This document shows positions 34,661-48,612 of a stretch of DNA of 64,000 nucleotides, piece by piece. The stretch is from Otis tarda. Its lineage: Eukaryota; Chordata; Aves; Otidiformes; Otididae. The DNA lies in the NCBI GenBank assembly GCA_026413225.1, contig CM048552.1:166606053-166670052 (forward strand), read 5' to 3'. A program made the position numbers and the translations under genes. The notes beneath the pieces were generated by a model. It ran no database searches, was not told the DNA's origin, and saw only the letters and a program-made list of their open reading frames with translations. The first letter of the stretch is position 1; each line of letters starts with the position of its first letter.

Positions 34661-34688
34661 TTAGAATCATGGAATCATAGAATTGTTT
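34661..34688 (-). mobile_element. CR1 3'-tail remnant
   Basis: TTAGAATCATGGAATCATAG plus AATTGTTT matches only the extreme 3' end of CR1 in reverse orientation. Nothing further of the element is present, so it is either a very short insertion or a decayed copy. Confidence 0.6.
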
Positions 34689-35833
34689 CATCAGAATATA
34701 TTTTTTCTTTAGACTAAATCCCATCCACAGATAAGTTTCGGTAGTTTTCACTGAATTAACACTTTTTTTTTTTCCCAAATGTCAGAGTTTACTAAATTCA
34801 AAACAATTATTCCTGTAAAGAGAAGAAAGTCAGTTGCAGATCCCTGCTCTGTCTGGGTTGATAAGGAATCTGTCTTAATCTCTCATGCAGGACCAAATTG
34901 TCAAACAGTAGTAGAAGAAAGAGAAAATTTAGAAAATGTAACTGTGGGACATACATCCTTTTGCATTGGACTGAGCGGCCCATACATCTTTGACTGGAAT
35001 AGGATCCTCTGTCTTGCTAAATTAATGAAATCAGAACCTGAGTGGACTCAAGCACTGGACCTATAATCCATAATAGATATTCCATAATGGAGAATCCTTA
35101 CCAAATTACTGTTCTACCATAACCTAGCTCTTTTTTTTTTTTTTTTTTTTGAAGTTCTCCACTAGCTGTGTCCAAGACAAAATTGCTACAGAGGGGGCTA
35201 GCCCTTGGCAATGTGAACATGAGCCAATTTGTAGTTGGACCTTGAGCCTAGGATTTAATTCTATGCCTTTCTCATTTATAAGTGTGAATATTCACAGTGT
35301 ATCTCCTGTAGGCTTAACTTTAAAGCCCAGAGATTCATTAATGGGTTTTAAAGTTGTGGGCTTTTGTTGTTTTTTTTTTTTTTCCCCAGCCTTCCTACTT
35401 GCTAGGGTTTGATTACGAAATTCCTTCTCAGAAATCCTGTTGGATATCTGTAACCACCTTTGATGTCCCTTCCTTTGACTTTGACTGACATTGCCTGACT
35501 GAACAAGCAGACAAGAATATATCAAGGAGAATTTTTGTTTAATTAAACCAATAAAAAATAGGAATTATTTTTGTTTGTCATGTGGGCTAATATTTTATAC
35601 TAAGACTACTAGAATGAGTTAGCAGAGTTAATTGAAATTGCTGTAGTTATGACCAATGGCATTTGGAAATATCCTGTCTTCTTTGAACTCCGGGTAGACA
35701 TTTGGAACTGGATTTTAAAAAAAAGTTTTAATTTTTTTTTTTTTTTTTCAGTTGTGCATGCTTAGACAGTCTTTAAGGCATCCTAGGGTATCTGAGATAC
35801 CTGCAGAAGCTTAACATATTTTCTTTTCTGGAT

Positions 35834-35888
35834 TGGTAGCTGGAGTCCAGGCAAGATACTTTAGCTTATCTTAAGTGTTATGCATGAT
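35834..35888 (+). repeat. Diverged local repeat family, third copy
   Basis: AGCTGGAGTCCAGGCAAGAT continues into ACTTTAGCTTATCTTAAGTG and GCATG, closely paralleling the block at 32204-32254 (AGCTGGTGCCCAGGCAAGGT ... GCATG). Confidence 0.4.
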
Positions 35889-37360
35889 TATGTTAAGGAA
35901 TCTTAAGTGTTCCCTGGCTGAAATATAACAGCTGTATTGTGAGCACACGAATTTAGACATCTCAGTTTGTAACTGAATTGTAGCTTCTAAGGTTGGGTAA
36001 GCTAAATCACAGCTGAGCTATTTAACTTTTATATTGCTAAAGTTAAGTGTGATGAATAACTTATGAATAACATACTCAGGATGGAACTTTCAATTAAAAA
36101 TAAAAATACACACATATAAGAAGGCAGTCAAATAATATTCTTCAGGTATTTTTTTCCACTGTCAAATAACAATTTATGAAAAGAAAACCAAAATATTACA
36201 GATGATACATCCAATTTATTATCTTTGGTGATGCTTGTTGTAACGTTAGGACATAGACTTATACATATTTGCTTGTAAGGTTTTTACACTGTATTAATAT
36301 TTAATGTTACATTACTTCATATTGGAAACTAGGATGATATTCCGGTAGAATAACAGCAGCAACAATAAAAATGAGAATTTTTGTGGGTCCCCCCCCCCAA
36401 AAGTGTCCCTTTCTTGGCTTCAGGAGAATATCTTCAATTTAGTACAGTACAAATACGATCAGAATAACACTTTATCTTAGACAAAGAATATTAGCTAACT
36501 TTCATAATGTCATATTATGCTTAATTATGAAATAAGTAAGAATCATTTCTGTAATATTGCCCCTCCAAAACAGGGTAAAATTTTGCTCATTTTACTAACA
36601 TCAGTTAAACAAAAATTAATCACTAAGTAAAGGAGAAAGATGAAAATAACTAAGCTCAACTCCTTTCTTCTTAGAAAAGTAGCCTTAATATTTAATTCAG
36701 TAGTGACTGAAAGTTAGATGCCATGGACTTCGCTGTAGTATCTGAGTTTGTAGACTGAGTCTAATTCTAGGTAGAATCCATAAAGCACACAGATCAATAT
36801 AACCACAATTGACAGTAACTGACAAGGCAAATTGACACTATTAAGACAGGGGCCAAGAAATCACATACTGAATCTTTTTTTTTTTCCTTCTCTGTCTATG
36901 ATGCACTGATTCTGACAAAAGATCTAAACTTGCTGAAAATAAACATTACAGATTATGTGCATCAGATTAATAGATATGGCTATTAAGATTTTTTTCATAA
37001 TTACATTCTTACACTGAGTTTTGATACACTTATTCTGCTGAATTTCTCACACCTGCAGTGTAAAAGTCTCCTGCTAAGCAAGTCAGCTTTGACTTTCTGC
37101 ACAGTCAATGTCAAGAAATGGGAACTTTCAAGGTTCATGTGACATTTTGGGATACCAAGAATAGTTCAACTGTAGAACAAGACACCAAATGTAGGTAACT
37201 AAATATTGTCATGTGAGTGTGAACTGAGTGTCTAAACTCATTACAGTAATCAAGGTTTAGTCAGAAGAGTTAATAGAGAATAGAAAGTATCACAGCTCAA
37301 TTTAAATAGACACTTAACATGGAGCTCAACTTTAAAATGTAGTATTACTTTGGGTTTCCT

Positions 37361-37490
37361 GGGATATCTCACCTGGTCTCTAGCTGCCACTCTCAAGGCT
37401 TTCATAGGTCTTGTGTCATACTTGTGAGTACCATTAATGTTCTGAATGTTTGAGATACACTAAGGCATCTCAAATGGTACTAGTCTTTTG
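37361..37490. repeat. Diverged local repeat family, fourth copy (mixed orientation)
   Basis: GAGATACACTAAGGCATCTC and AAATGGTACT at 37451-37481 match the block at 32019-32045 on the + strand. 37361-37395 matches its left part (GTGGCAGCTAGAGACCAGGT) on the - strand. Confidence 0.35.
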
Positions 37491-40400
37491 TGTTTTGTTC
37501 AAGACCGGGTTTTTCATTGACTGTATCTAGAACTTAGATACTTAGTTCACAATTGGACATTTATGTTTGGAAGTCTTACTGTCTAAATATACCCTATCCA
37601 TATTCAGAAAGAGCATATTTTAAAAGTTTTATTTCTTTCCATTGACTTTAATAAGAATCTAGGGCATCTGGTTAACTACACACCTACTGCCATAAACAGC
37701 TGCATTTCCTCAAATTAATTCCACATTTTGAGTCTTTCACTTGGATTATATATTCCCTTGCTGTAAAATCGCATAGTTTTGTTGATCTTCCTGAATGGAA
37801 AGGCAAGGATTCAAGTGTTTGGCCTCTCCGTCTTCCCTCTTCCCCCTTGCCCCACCAGCCAGCACATTTGGAAAACATCAGCCCCACAATGTACCTGTGC
37901 TCTCAGACCCCAAAGGGACCCTCTCTCACTTCAAGGAGTCTGACTCCATGAGAAAAAGATCCTATTGGGTACAGACATCTTTGCTCTGGCATTTTTTTTT
38001 TTTTTCTATGGGGAGGGTGGGAAAAGAGGAGGAATATGGCAGTTTTATCTCTGAATATCTCAGGGATATTAAAAACACAAATGACAAAATGAAAATACAT
38101 GGAAGCAGTTTCCTATCTCAGAAAGAGCTCATATATGCAGAAATGTCATGTCAATTCCAAAGAAATCATGCTGTTGGCTGATAACAAAAGTATTCTTTTC
38201 CTCTCATGCAGCCATGTTGTATTTTTTCACACAAAATTGCACACTATTACACAAAAGTCCATGGTGAAGAAAAGTTTGAACATTCCTCCTGAAAATAATG
38301 TTGAAGTTATGAGAAGGATTAGTGGAGATCTTGGCAGACTAAAGCACAAATTGTTAAGAGGAGCCAAAACTAATACAAAAAGGTCCCTTGCATGATTCAG
38401 AAACAAATTGTAAAATCCATTTCTAAGCTAATTTCACTAGAAATATATTTGGATTTATAGAAATTAACTGTATGGCCTATTATCTTCAGTCAGATCTAAA
38501 AGATTACAAAAAACAGAGTTAAAATAAGAATGAATTGGCCTAAGTTACTTAGCTTCAGAAACATCAGTGATAGTTTTAAAAAAAGCAAATGTTGTCATCT
38601 GCCTTCTGTCTCTCGTGAACAAGACTGCACAACATAACCACCATACATAATTCATAGAAAATTATTTTGAGAAAAAATCAACTCCACAAAAAATCTGTGT
38701 TGAAATAGCATTTTCATTTGAAGAGAAGTCTAAGGAGGGTGAAGCAGAATGAGGAATTTCATGCTGTATTTTTCACTACATTAGGCAGCCTGTGTGTGAC
38801 AAACAAAACCAGCTCAAGTTTTCGTTCCTAATTGACTCTGATTCCTTGCAAGTTATGCATATGAATACAGTTCTGTAAGCAAATTTTAATTATTTTTCAT
38901 GTTAATATAATACTTCAAACTAAATATTGTACATGACTATTATGTTCATCATCACACTATCTTGCTCATCAGGTTCAGTGTGTTATTAACATTTTCACTG
39001 AATTGCCCTACAGAATGGTAGAACAGTTTCAGTTCATTAACTTTTCTCTCATTTCTCCATCTATCAAAGTAAAGTTTTAAGCTTGAATTCTATCATATAA
39101 TTTGTGTAACAAGCCATTTGTAAATGACTGGGTAGATCCTGGTGCAGCTTTTTAAACAGAGTGTTATATTTTTAGCAGTTTCCTAGTATTTTGAAACAGT
39201 CACGTGGAAAACCAATTGCAGCACAGAGATAAGTCTTCAAAAATATGAAGGAAGACTTTTGTCTAGTCAGTTCAACAGACATTAGGATAATAATGCATTA
39301 GTCATAGTTTTAAACTTGAGAGTTGCTTTACAAAATGGGAATCTTTGTTATGTACTCAAAGTTAGACCTATTTCTGAGTTTTCAGACTGCAAGCATAGGC
39401 AAGGCTAATTCAAAAGCAGTCTCCTTTCTGCACATCTGTATTTTGATACCATATAATAGAAAATCAACTCAAATAAATACAGAATTTCAATTCAAATGCA
39501 GTAATAAGAAGTTTAACAAAAAAAAATGAAGAAAGATTAATAAATGATATTTAAGTTAAAAAAAATAATACTTTGTAAATTGCCAGATACATGGAACAAC
39601 ATTTAACTTCTTCCATAACTGCTTTCTTCCCACTGATCTTTACACTATAATCTTGTTAACATGCCTTTAGTATATCACATACCCACTCACATATAAAATA
39701 CAAGAATCTGATTTTTCTTTGACGTATGCTTCTGTAAATTGGCATTCAAATCAAGTAGTGTGAGACTCTAATAGTATAATTGAGTTATGCCTATTTATGG
39801 TATTTTACAGTAATGGAAAAATCAGCATAAATGAGACCTAATCAAAGTTCATACTCTGTTTGCTTGGCTGTATTAATACTATAGTCCTGTATTCATTTCA
39901 CATTAAAAAAAAAATTCCATGTATTCAGTGCAAGCAATGCAGTAATAGAGAGAAAATCTTTGACCAATAGATTATACTCTTAGTTAAGTCCCAATGTTGA
40001 ATTATATTAATATACTATCTGGAGCATATGTTTTGAATTGGAGCTGATACAGTTAAATACTCTGGTTAGTGGAGAGAAGGGATGTGTTAATCAGAAACCC
40101 AGTTACTTCTTCCTGTTTTGGCAACTGAATAACTATATGGGATGAAATCTTGTCCATGTTAATGTCAGAAGTGTGGAATAAAACAAGTAAATTATGACTC
40201 TAATGTATGTGCCTAGCACCATGTACCTCAGGATAGCTGAGGAATCTGTATAGTGATGGTGGATGTTGACACAGGACTTAAGTGAATCTCATACCTTTCT
40301 GCAAAGAAAGATGGAGACTAGATATCATGTTCTAGGACACAAAAAAATGTCACTGACACATATGTTAAAGCACTTAAATGAGAAGGACACACTGACACTA

Positions 40401-40524
40401 ATATCAGCTGGTTCAAGATTCCTATCTCAAGTTCCTGAACCTCAAGGCAGGGACTGGGGGAAAGAAGTACCTTTTATCATAGAAGAAGATCCAGTTTGAG
40501 ACTACCTGAGCAACCCAAATATAC

Positions 40525-41374
40525 ACAAGTCTGTGGGATTCAATAAGATGCATCCCAGGATACTGAAGGAACTGGTTGATGTAGTTGCCAAGCCACTCTC
40601 CATGATATTCAAAAAGTCATGGCAGTCAGGCAGTCCTCAATGACCGGAGAAAGGGAAACATGGCACCCATCAAAAAAAAAAAAGGTAAAAAGGGGGACCC
40701 TAGGAACTACCGACCAGTCAGCCTCATCTCTGTACCTGCCAAGAATGTAGAACACATCTTCCTGGAAGCTATATCGAAATCTATTGAAGACAGGGAGGTG
40801 ATTAGAGACAGCCAACATGACTTTTTCAAGGGCAAATAGAGCCTTGATGAATCTAGTGGCCTTTTCTGATGGAATGACTGCATCAGCAAGCAATGGAAGA
40901 GGTACTGTTGTCATCTGCTTGGACTTCTGTAAAGCCTTTGGTAAGGTCTCCCATGACAGCCTTGCCACTTAAATTGGAGAGGCTTGGGTTTGATAGATGG
41001 GCTACTAGATGGATACGGAATTGACTGGATGGCCATGTCTAAAGAGTTACAGTCAATGGCTGAGTGTCCAAGTGGAAACCAGTAATAAGCAATGTCCCTC
41101 AAGTGTCCATACTGGGACCAATACTATTTAATATCTTCAGCAATGACACAGGCTGTGGGATTGAGTGCACGCTCAGAAAGTTTGCAGATGACATCAAGGT
41201 AAGCGGTGCAGCTCATGCTCTTAAGGGAAGGGATGCCATTCAGAGAGACCTTGAGGAATGGACTCACAAAAACCTCATGAAATTTGTTCCTGACCATGAC
41301 AGGGCAGTTGGAGTAGTGATCTTAAGGGTCCGTTCCAACCCAAAACATTATATCCTAGGACTCTATGATTCTAG
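40525..41374 (+). mobile_element. Old CR1-type LINE with reverse-transcriptase core remnant and internal deletion
   Basis: This is the only fragment here from the catalytic part of ORF2. Pieces read in shifting frames: NYRPVSLIS near 40706, then QVSILGPILFNIF and CTLRKFADDIKV in the 41064-41399 frame. The reverse-transcriptase Y/FADD box is visible as FADD. At about 41300 it jumps to the 3' UTR end (GGTCCGTTCCAACC) and CTATGATTCTAG. Many stops and frameshifts, plus an A12 insertion at 40671, show an old copy. Confidence 0.85.
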
Positions 41375-42155
41375 TATTCCTACTCAGGACTTTAATTAAT
41401 TTCTTAAAAGTTACATTGCTTATTTTTCTATTCTTTCTCATGAATTAAGCTTTTATTTGCAGCTAAACTGTATGCAGGAATTTTCTTTCTGCCTCATGTA
41501 ATGAAAATTATATATTAATTTCAAGTATTTTCTTCTTTTACATCTTATAACTGGTCATAGAACGGGAGCTTTACTTCAAAAGCTTTGTAAAAGATAACAG
41601 CATCTGTCTGCCTATTAACCTACTGAGGCATATCATTTTACAAAACATTAAACCCAAAACCCAAATAGCATTAATTAAAACAAAATGCTTATGATTCTAC
41701 AACCAAAATAAAGAAGTGACATCTCAAAAATATTCAAGTTCTTCCTTTATGAAACATACAGGCCAACTAGAGAAAGCAGTTATGTTAGAAGTGTATGTGG
41801 TTTTAAAATTAATCATGAGGAGTTAGTATAAGTAAAACAGTTTAGACTCTAGCCAATCTTTTAAAACCCTTAGGCTGGGTTCAAATCAAATAAATTACAG
41901 CATCTATCAAAGGTATCTAAACTAAGAATTGTACCATTTATAGCTATTTCTGGGGTCGATAAAAAGCAAGAGAGGTATGCTGAAGGCTGATTTAACTAGA
42001 GGTTAAATGTTAAGTAAGCAGAAGTGCCTAACATTAGCTTGGATGAATGTATGACTTGTTATTTAAAAGCTTCGAGTTTTCTGTTTAGTCACATAATTAT
42101 AAATCATTTTTTGTCTTTTTTCTTTTGGAAATGTCTACTTCCATTACCATCACTA

Positions 42156-42172
42156 ATATATATATATATATA
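42156..42172. repeat. (TA)n microsatellite
   Basis: About eight TA units. Confidence 0.8.
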
Positions 42173-42891
42173 TGTAGGGATTCAATTCTTTTGAATATTA
42201 GGGTCCATTCACAAATATGCATCTGAAAGTGAAACATTAAGCATTCAGATTTGAAAGAGTAGGCTTTTGACTTTCAGTGTTACCTGTATGGAATTTGTAA
42301 CGTATTGTATTTTTCTCTGACTGCAGGAACTTTTTTTTTTTACTTTTATTAAAATGTTATCTAATATTCTTAGTGAAATATTGGTTATACTAAATAATTT
42401 TTTTGAGCCGATATATTTTCTGTATTCAGTTGAAGTACTTCTACGCTTTTATCTCCAGACCCTTTTCATTCATTAGCTGGATTTGGCATATTTCACTGCA
42501 AAAAAACTTATATCTTAGATATTTTTCTGTATGTTTGTAATGTTCATGGCAGTTCTTAATATTTTTATACTCTGATTTATCTATTTTGGGACAGATGTAA
42601 AGGTACATATAAGACAAGCAGAGCTAAAATCTCATAGTATTGCTTTTCAAAGCGTGCAGAAACTATCTCAGACAGAAAAAAAAAAGTCTGTCTAAATGGC
42701 AGTAAAGTTCTTAAAACAATTCATGCCCAAATCCTGAAAGCCAGGTTCTGTGTTTATTCTGAATTCTCTCACAGGCATTTCAATATTATGCTCCAAGGTG
42801 TTTCAGATTGTACAGTGTAGACTTTTCCTGAAGAGGTGGACGAAAATTCTCCTTTTAAGAAACTACATAAATGTGACATAAATCTCTCTCT

Positions 42892-42908
42892 CATTCATTC
42901 ATTCATTC
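42892..42908. repeat. (ATTC)n microsatellite
   Basis: Four ATTC units. Confidence 0.75.
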
Positions 42909-45900
42909 CTGATCATCATGAAATACAACAGGTCCATCAGAGTGAAGGGCAATATGGATAAAATACAGCATACACTACTGTATGTGAAAGAATCCCAAAG
43001 AAGTTACCTTTTCCATGTTAAGAGTTTGGGGAAAGACAAGTCTATAAGAGGGAAAAGACAAGTCTAACTACTTATACATCCTACTTCCCAGGTGTTTGAA
43101 CAAAGTAAATTAACCTGCAAATGTTGCTCCCAAGACTTAAACATCTGTTTCTCTTTCTATTACTGAAAGTGTGAAAAAAAATCTTATCTAATTCTGTGTG
43201 CTCAAGATTAGTTCCTAAATTTAATCAGATAAAGAAATTATCACCTCAAATGATGGGAAAGAGAGGTCATAAGAATATTTTTTGTCGTACTATAATTATT
43301 CCAATTAGAAAAACTATGCATTGTTATAAAATCTTTTAATACAAATTATTATATTAATAACTAGAAATAATAAGATATTATTATAAAATACTAAAAATTA
43401 AAAATATTGAAAAGTAGAAATATTATGTATGCATCCTGTCTATAACATGCCTTATTAAATCACAGAAATCAGAGACCAGAAACCAGGCAGGTAAAAATGC
43501 CTGTACAGTATATTTCTACAGACTAAAAAAAAAAAATTAAATTTAAAAAACTAATTAAAATGAAATGTTTAGCTTTCACAAAGAAAAATTCTATTTCAAC
43601 TAGTGAATTGTTGCTTGATTATATGTCTGGCTTTGAGAATGAAAGCATGGTAATAGATTTCTGGAAGAGCTTTTACAAAATAAGTAGGATTTGTAGCACA
43701 AGAAACCAGGAGGTATTTGTACAGAAAGAAAAGAACGATTCTCATTAATTCACCAGGCATATACACAGAGTAAAGTTTCCACAGAGTGTGGCAAACTTAT
43801 CCCAGAGAACTGAGAGCTTACTGAAACAGTGTCTGTCTGTCTATCTATCTTTATGTGTTGGACATTACTAGGTATAGTGGGCTATCGTACTCCATTATCG
43901 CCGTTCACTAGGCATTACTCAAAGCGATAGGCTAGTATATTCTATCACACCATGTCAACTCTTGAAAGAGGTGTTAGTACTTCCTCATGGACACAAAAGG
44001 GATAAAATTATAGTACATCAAGGAAAACATCCGGGTTTGTACTTCTAAATATTTAAACTAGTTTTCTCAGGGTTTTCTCAGGGTTTAGTGATGTATCAAT
44101 GAAAGAACGAAGTTAGAGCAAATGTAGGATTTCAGGATTTCACCTTTATTTGACATATTTTTTTTATTTTATAGCTTGTATATTTGAAACAGTGAGGTAC
44201 TTTTTAAAAAGATGATAATGCTAGAGCTTGGATAAGTTAATCCATATAGATATTTAACATTCTTATAAATTTCCACAAAATAACTATAATTTTATTGTCT
44301 CAGGTAAACAGCCAGATTTTTCATTTTAATTCAAAATATTTGTCCCAGAAATCTCTTCTCCAGACTAAATCATGCCATATGTCTCATTGCTAAGCAAAAT
44401 TTTTAACACAGAAAAGCATTAATTTTTATTTTACAGACCTGCAAACATAAGGGAAGATTACATTTTCAGATGGATTTCTGAATTCAGCTAACCAAAAAGA
44501 GCTTCATTTTATAATACGGATTATAAATTGTGCTGGCAATTAATCTGTAATGTGACTAATCCTTTTTATTATCTTAATAAAAAATAAAATATGTTTCACA
44601 TCCTCACTGAAAAAAAAAAGCAGTTCAGGAGCTTTTAGTACAGGGACTCAGCATGTTCATGTGCATTCTCCTACAGTTTTCTACAAGTTAATACCTTGAT
44701 CTTGCAATAAATATCATGCAGGCAGCACATGGCTTTTAATTCCTCATCACAACTGAAAACTTATATCTATGAGGGTTTATTTTAAAGGTAAGTGCTTTAT
44801 TTGACTGCCTTTATCACTGAGGAAATAAGCAAAATAAAAAAAAAAAGACCCCCAAACCCATAGCCATGAACTCTTGGTTGATACAGGCAATCTTGACTTT
44901 TATTAGGCAGAAAAACCTGTCAAGAAAAGGAAGTGAGTTTTCTCAGTCTTTTAATGAAGAGTTACATTATAAAAGCAAGCAAAAGTAATTCTGTTCTGAT
45001 GCTTTCTTCACGTCCCTGGCAAATATACAATTGAAAACTTAGTAAAATTAATAAATGCAAGTATGGGCCCAATACTTATTATTGAGTTGACTTACAATTA
45101 TTTTTTTGTAAGTTACTTATGTTCATCTGTGTTGGCACACTACAGTTGTTCACAGGTAGCCACCTGAATTGAAGTAACTCAAATAATAATATAAGCCAAA
45201 ATGTTGGTATAATTATTGCTTTAAAAAAAGTGAATAGGTACCTATGGTTGTGATTGTGAGTGGAAGTGAGAAGAAACTGGCTTTGCTAGCTACTAGATGT
45301 ACCTCTTTAAAAAGAGGTAGCTATTGGTAGCTGCTGATAACACAATGTTTCTCCAGTTAGCTGAAGCTTGCATATTTTTTTTTTACATTCAGCATTATGC
45401 TAAGTTCCAAAAAATAGAAATGGATTGACTAAGGCTTTTTTTTCCCCTATTAAAAATATATTTTTTCCCTCTATTGGAAAATGTCAGTTTGCCTTTTTAC
45501 CTGTACTATATTCAGTTTCAAAGCAATTTTATAATTTGATGAGTCCTTGCTATGCTTAGCTGATTTTTTTTCTAGGGCTTGGTTTCATATTCTCCCACGA
45601 ATTTTTTAATCCATATTTCAGGTATACCATCAAAATGAAACTTCCGTCTTTTAGCAGCTGAAGCATCTTCCTGGACAGTGATAATACTCTGCGATTTCCA
45701 ACTTTTAATGTATTTACAACACTTATCTATAAGCCTAGTTTCCAACATAGAAAAAAATTCATTTAGTGTGAGAAATGGTCAGATGTGACTGTTAGAAGAA
45801 AAGGGCTGTGAAATTTCAAGGTAGGGTTTTTTTTTTCCCCACAAACTTGAGATATTCTATTCAATTAGGTGGAGAAATACATATGCAGTAAAAAACAAGA

Positions 45901-48612
45901 TAGGCCCAATGAGGAGTGAAACCACAATTTGTCAAATGTAATAGTTATTATTGCTATAGTAGCTTTTTTTTTTTTTTTTTTTACAACTTCTCTACTTCTC
46001 TTCTACTTCTCTTCAGTCTCCTTCTAAACTCGTATGGGTTTTTTACTGAGTCTTAGTGTATTGATTTTTTTTTTTTTTACTGATACAATGGAGTTGATAC
46101 ACAAACAAAATTCAAATTTGGTGGGAAGACACATGTAAAACTGGGAAGGTATGATCATGGTTAGTATCAGACATATACAGGTGTTGTTTGACGATGCAAA
46201 TAAAAGTGAATACATATGAACATGTAGTACCTTATGAAAGCAACTAAAATATTTGATTTTTTGGTGACTACACTATTTAGAGGAAACAAATATTGTCTCT
46301 AATGCAACACAATCACACAAAGGATTTTAGGACTACGTGATGAAATTCCATAGCTTGGGAAAAAAAAAGGAGGAAAAAGTAGGATTTATCTGAAAACACA
46401 TACATTGTATTTGTAAAAAAAAAAAAAGTAGTTTTCACGTGTTCACTATAAACAGATTAGCAGCAGTGTTAAAATACATTGTAAGTACATCATAAGCTCA
46501 GTGAGACATATTTATATAGATGTACATGCATGCTCTTATTTTTGTAGTTGAAATGGGAGCAATGAAAAGAGAGAAGCCATAAAGTGTCTGAGGCTCTAAC
46601 ATTATTATGAATTTGAGGAGAACAAAGTGGTCTGCTGAGGACATCTGTCTTTATGTTTCTGCAGAACCATAACTCTCATACTCAAACATGGAAAAGCGAG
46701 TAGATCTTAACAAATCTGAAAATATGCATGCTCAAAATAATTTGGTTCAATAGTGTGCAGGAAAAAAGCAGCACACGTCTAAGTAATCTCATTGCAACTA
46801 ACCACTGCAGAAATTGTTTTACTCTTAGATTCCACAGCAAGTAACTTTACCTGTTACATTGGTCAACCTACTGCAGCGCCAGGACTGAGGAGCACCTTTA
46901 CCTGTTTCAAATGACTGCAGACTAAATCTAGTAATTCGGAGTTGTCTGATACCCTGTTTCAACACACAGATCATGTGTGTTCTAATAATGTTTTCTCCCT
47001 AATTTTTCAGGGAATTAGGTTCCATAATGATCTCCGTAATTATATACCTTTTATTTTCCAAAGCATCAACACCATACACAAATACACTTCATTAAAATAA
47101 AAAAGGATACTTCATTAAGAAACACTCTAAGTGTTGACATCGTGAACATGTTGATTTTTCAAGAACATTTGTGAAGGCTTTGCTAAAACATTTTCTTTAA
47201 TGTCAGGAAACAAAAGAATTTGTGCACCACTTTGAAAGGTAAAGGTTAAAAGTTCATTTGGCACTTCCAAGAATAAAAAGAGGGCTAACAGGTAAGCTCA
47301 AATTTTGTTTCTTCATCAGGTTTCACTACGTATAATCTCTTCAACATATCAGATAGATTACACTATATAAGTAGGAGAAAGTACATTTTTCTGACTTCAG
47401 GTACAAATGTCTTTTGATATTTACTGACAGGTTACATTTATATAATTCACCCTCTGTAATTAGACAGAAATGCTAGATGTGTGAGAGTGGGCTTTTGCTG
47501 TTGAAAACGAGGAGTATACCCCTATTGTCAAAGTAACAAATACTAAGTTTCAATGCCAATCTTCTCAAGACCATGCATAATGTTTGTGGCATGTATATTT
47601 TAGAGGCAAAAGTATAACATGAGCCTGTTCAAGTATGCAGTGCATGGGGTATATGCAAAAAACCTTTCAGGTATGAGAAATAACAGAATTTGGAACATCC
47701 ACATTTAGTATGCTTTCTGACACCATATAATTAAAATGCTAGATCAAAAGCCACTGAAGTTAATAGCAGTCTTTTCAATGTTTACAGTAGGTATATTATC
47801 AGATCTACTATACATACGTACAGATTATATCTATATTATGTACAAAACTTAACTGATTCCCAAACCAAACATGTCTTTATAGTTATTGAGCTATTACAGA
47901 ATACCTTGCACTCAGTCTGAAGAGTTCCATCACTTCAATGAAAGATGAATGAGATTCTTAAATGGTAGAGATAGAACATTATAACATCAGAGAAAAAATA
48001 GTGACTAGCAAGACTGTAAAAGTATTTTGTATGTCTGAAGTATACTACACACTACAGAAGTAGATGTTCAGATTAATTAATATTGTTGGCCAATAAATTA
48101 CCTTTTTAATCACTCAGACAGTATGAAGAGTATGCTTTCTTGTCTGTTTTCCTTGTATTTTAGCTACAATTTGCACTAGTCTCATCAAAGTGATGTTAAA
48201 TGCATGCATATTTTCCACCACATAGCTGTGAATTTTCAAGATGTTTGTTATTCATACATAATTAGTATTATTACATACTTTTAATTTTATAGTGCTTATG
48301 AATGACTGAATTATTGTGTTGACAAGATTTTACTTTTTTTTTATATTGTGATGACTGTCCTAGGCAAGTACTCTTTTAACTCATTTTAATTTCCTTGCAT
48401 ATGCATTCTAAAATTATTGCATATAAAAAATATGCAGTTTCTTTTGTAAAACCTTAGCCCATAGACAAATAGGAGTGAATCAATGTACAAATAAACTTTT
48501 TTTTTTTTTGTGATACTTACCAGAAAAAAAAAACAAACCAAAAAACAGAGCAAAGCAAACAAACTTGCATAGAAGTTAGAGAACTTAAAAGCTCTCTCTT
48601 TTTTTTTTGATT

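Larger units (their letters stand above)
34689..40524. other. Gene-desert DNA
   Basis: A 95-codon frame at 34779-35066 and a 128-codon frame at 37795-38181 show no domain, signal peptide or family resemblance. 38800-38875 (TTGACTCTGATTCCTTGCAA, TTATGCATATGAAT) is unique and could be regulatory. Otherwise nothing. Confidence 0.5.
41375..48612. other. Gene-desert DNA, strongly AT-rich
   Basis: No gene or named interspersed repeat; TA and ATTC microsatellites and many A/T runs. 43310-43430 is nearly pure A/T. Confidence 0.55.

Noticed and set aside
34779-35066. 95-codon ORF with mixed composition
   Set aside because: Opens after a T-run, has no known domain, no splice context and no promoter signals. 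A conservation test would be needed before calling it.
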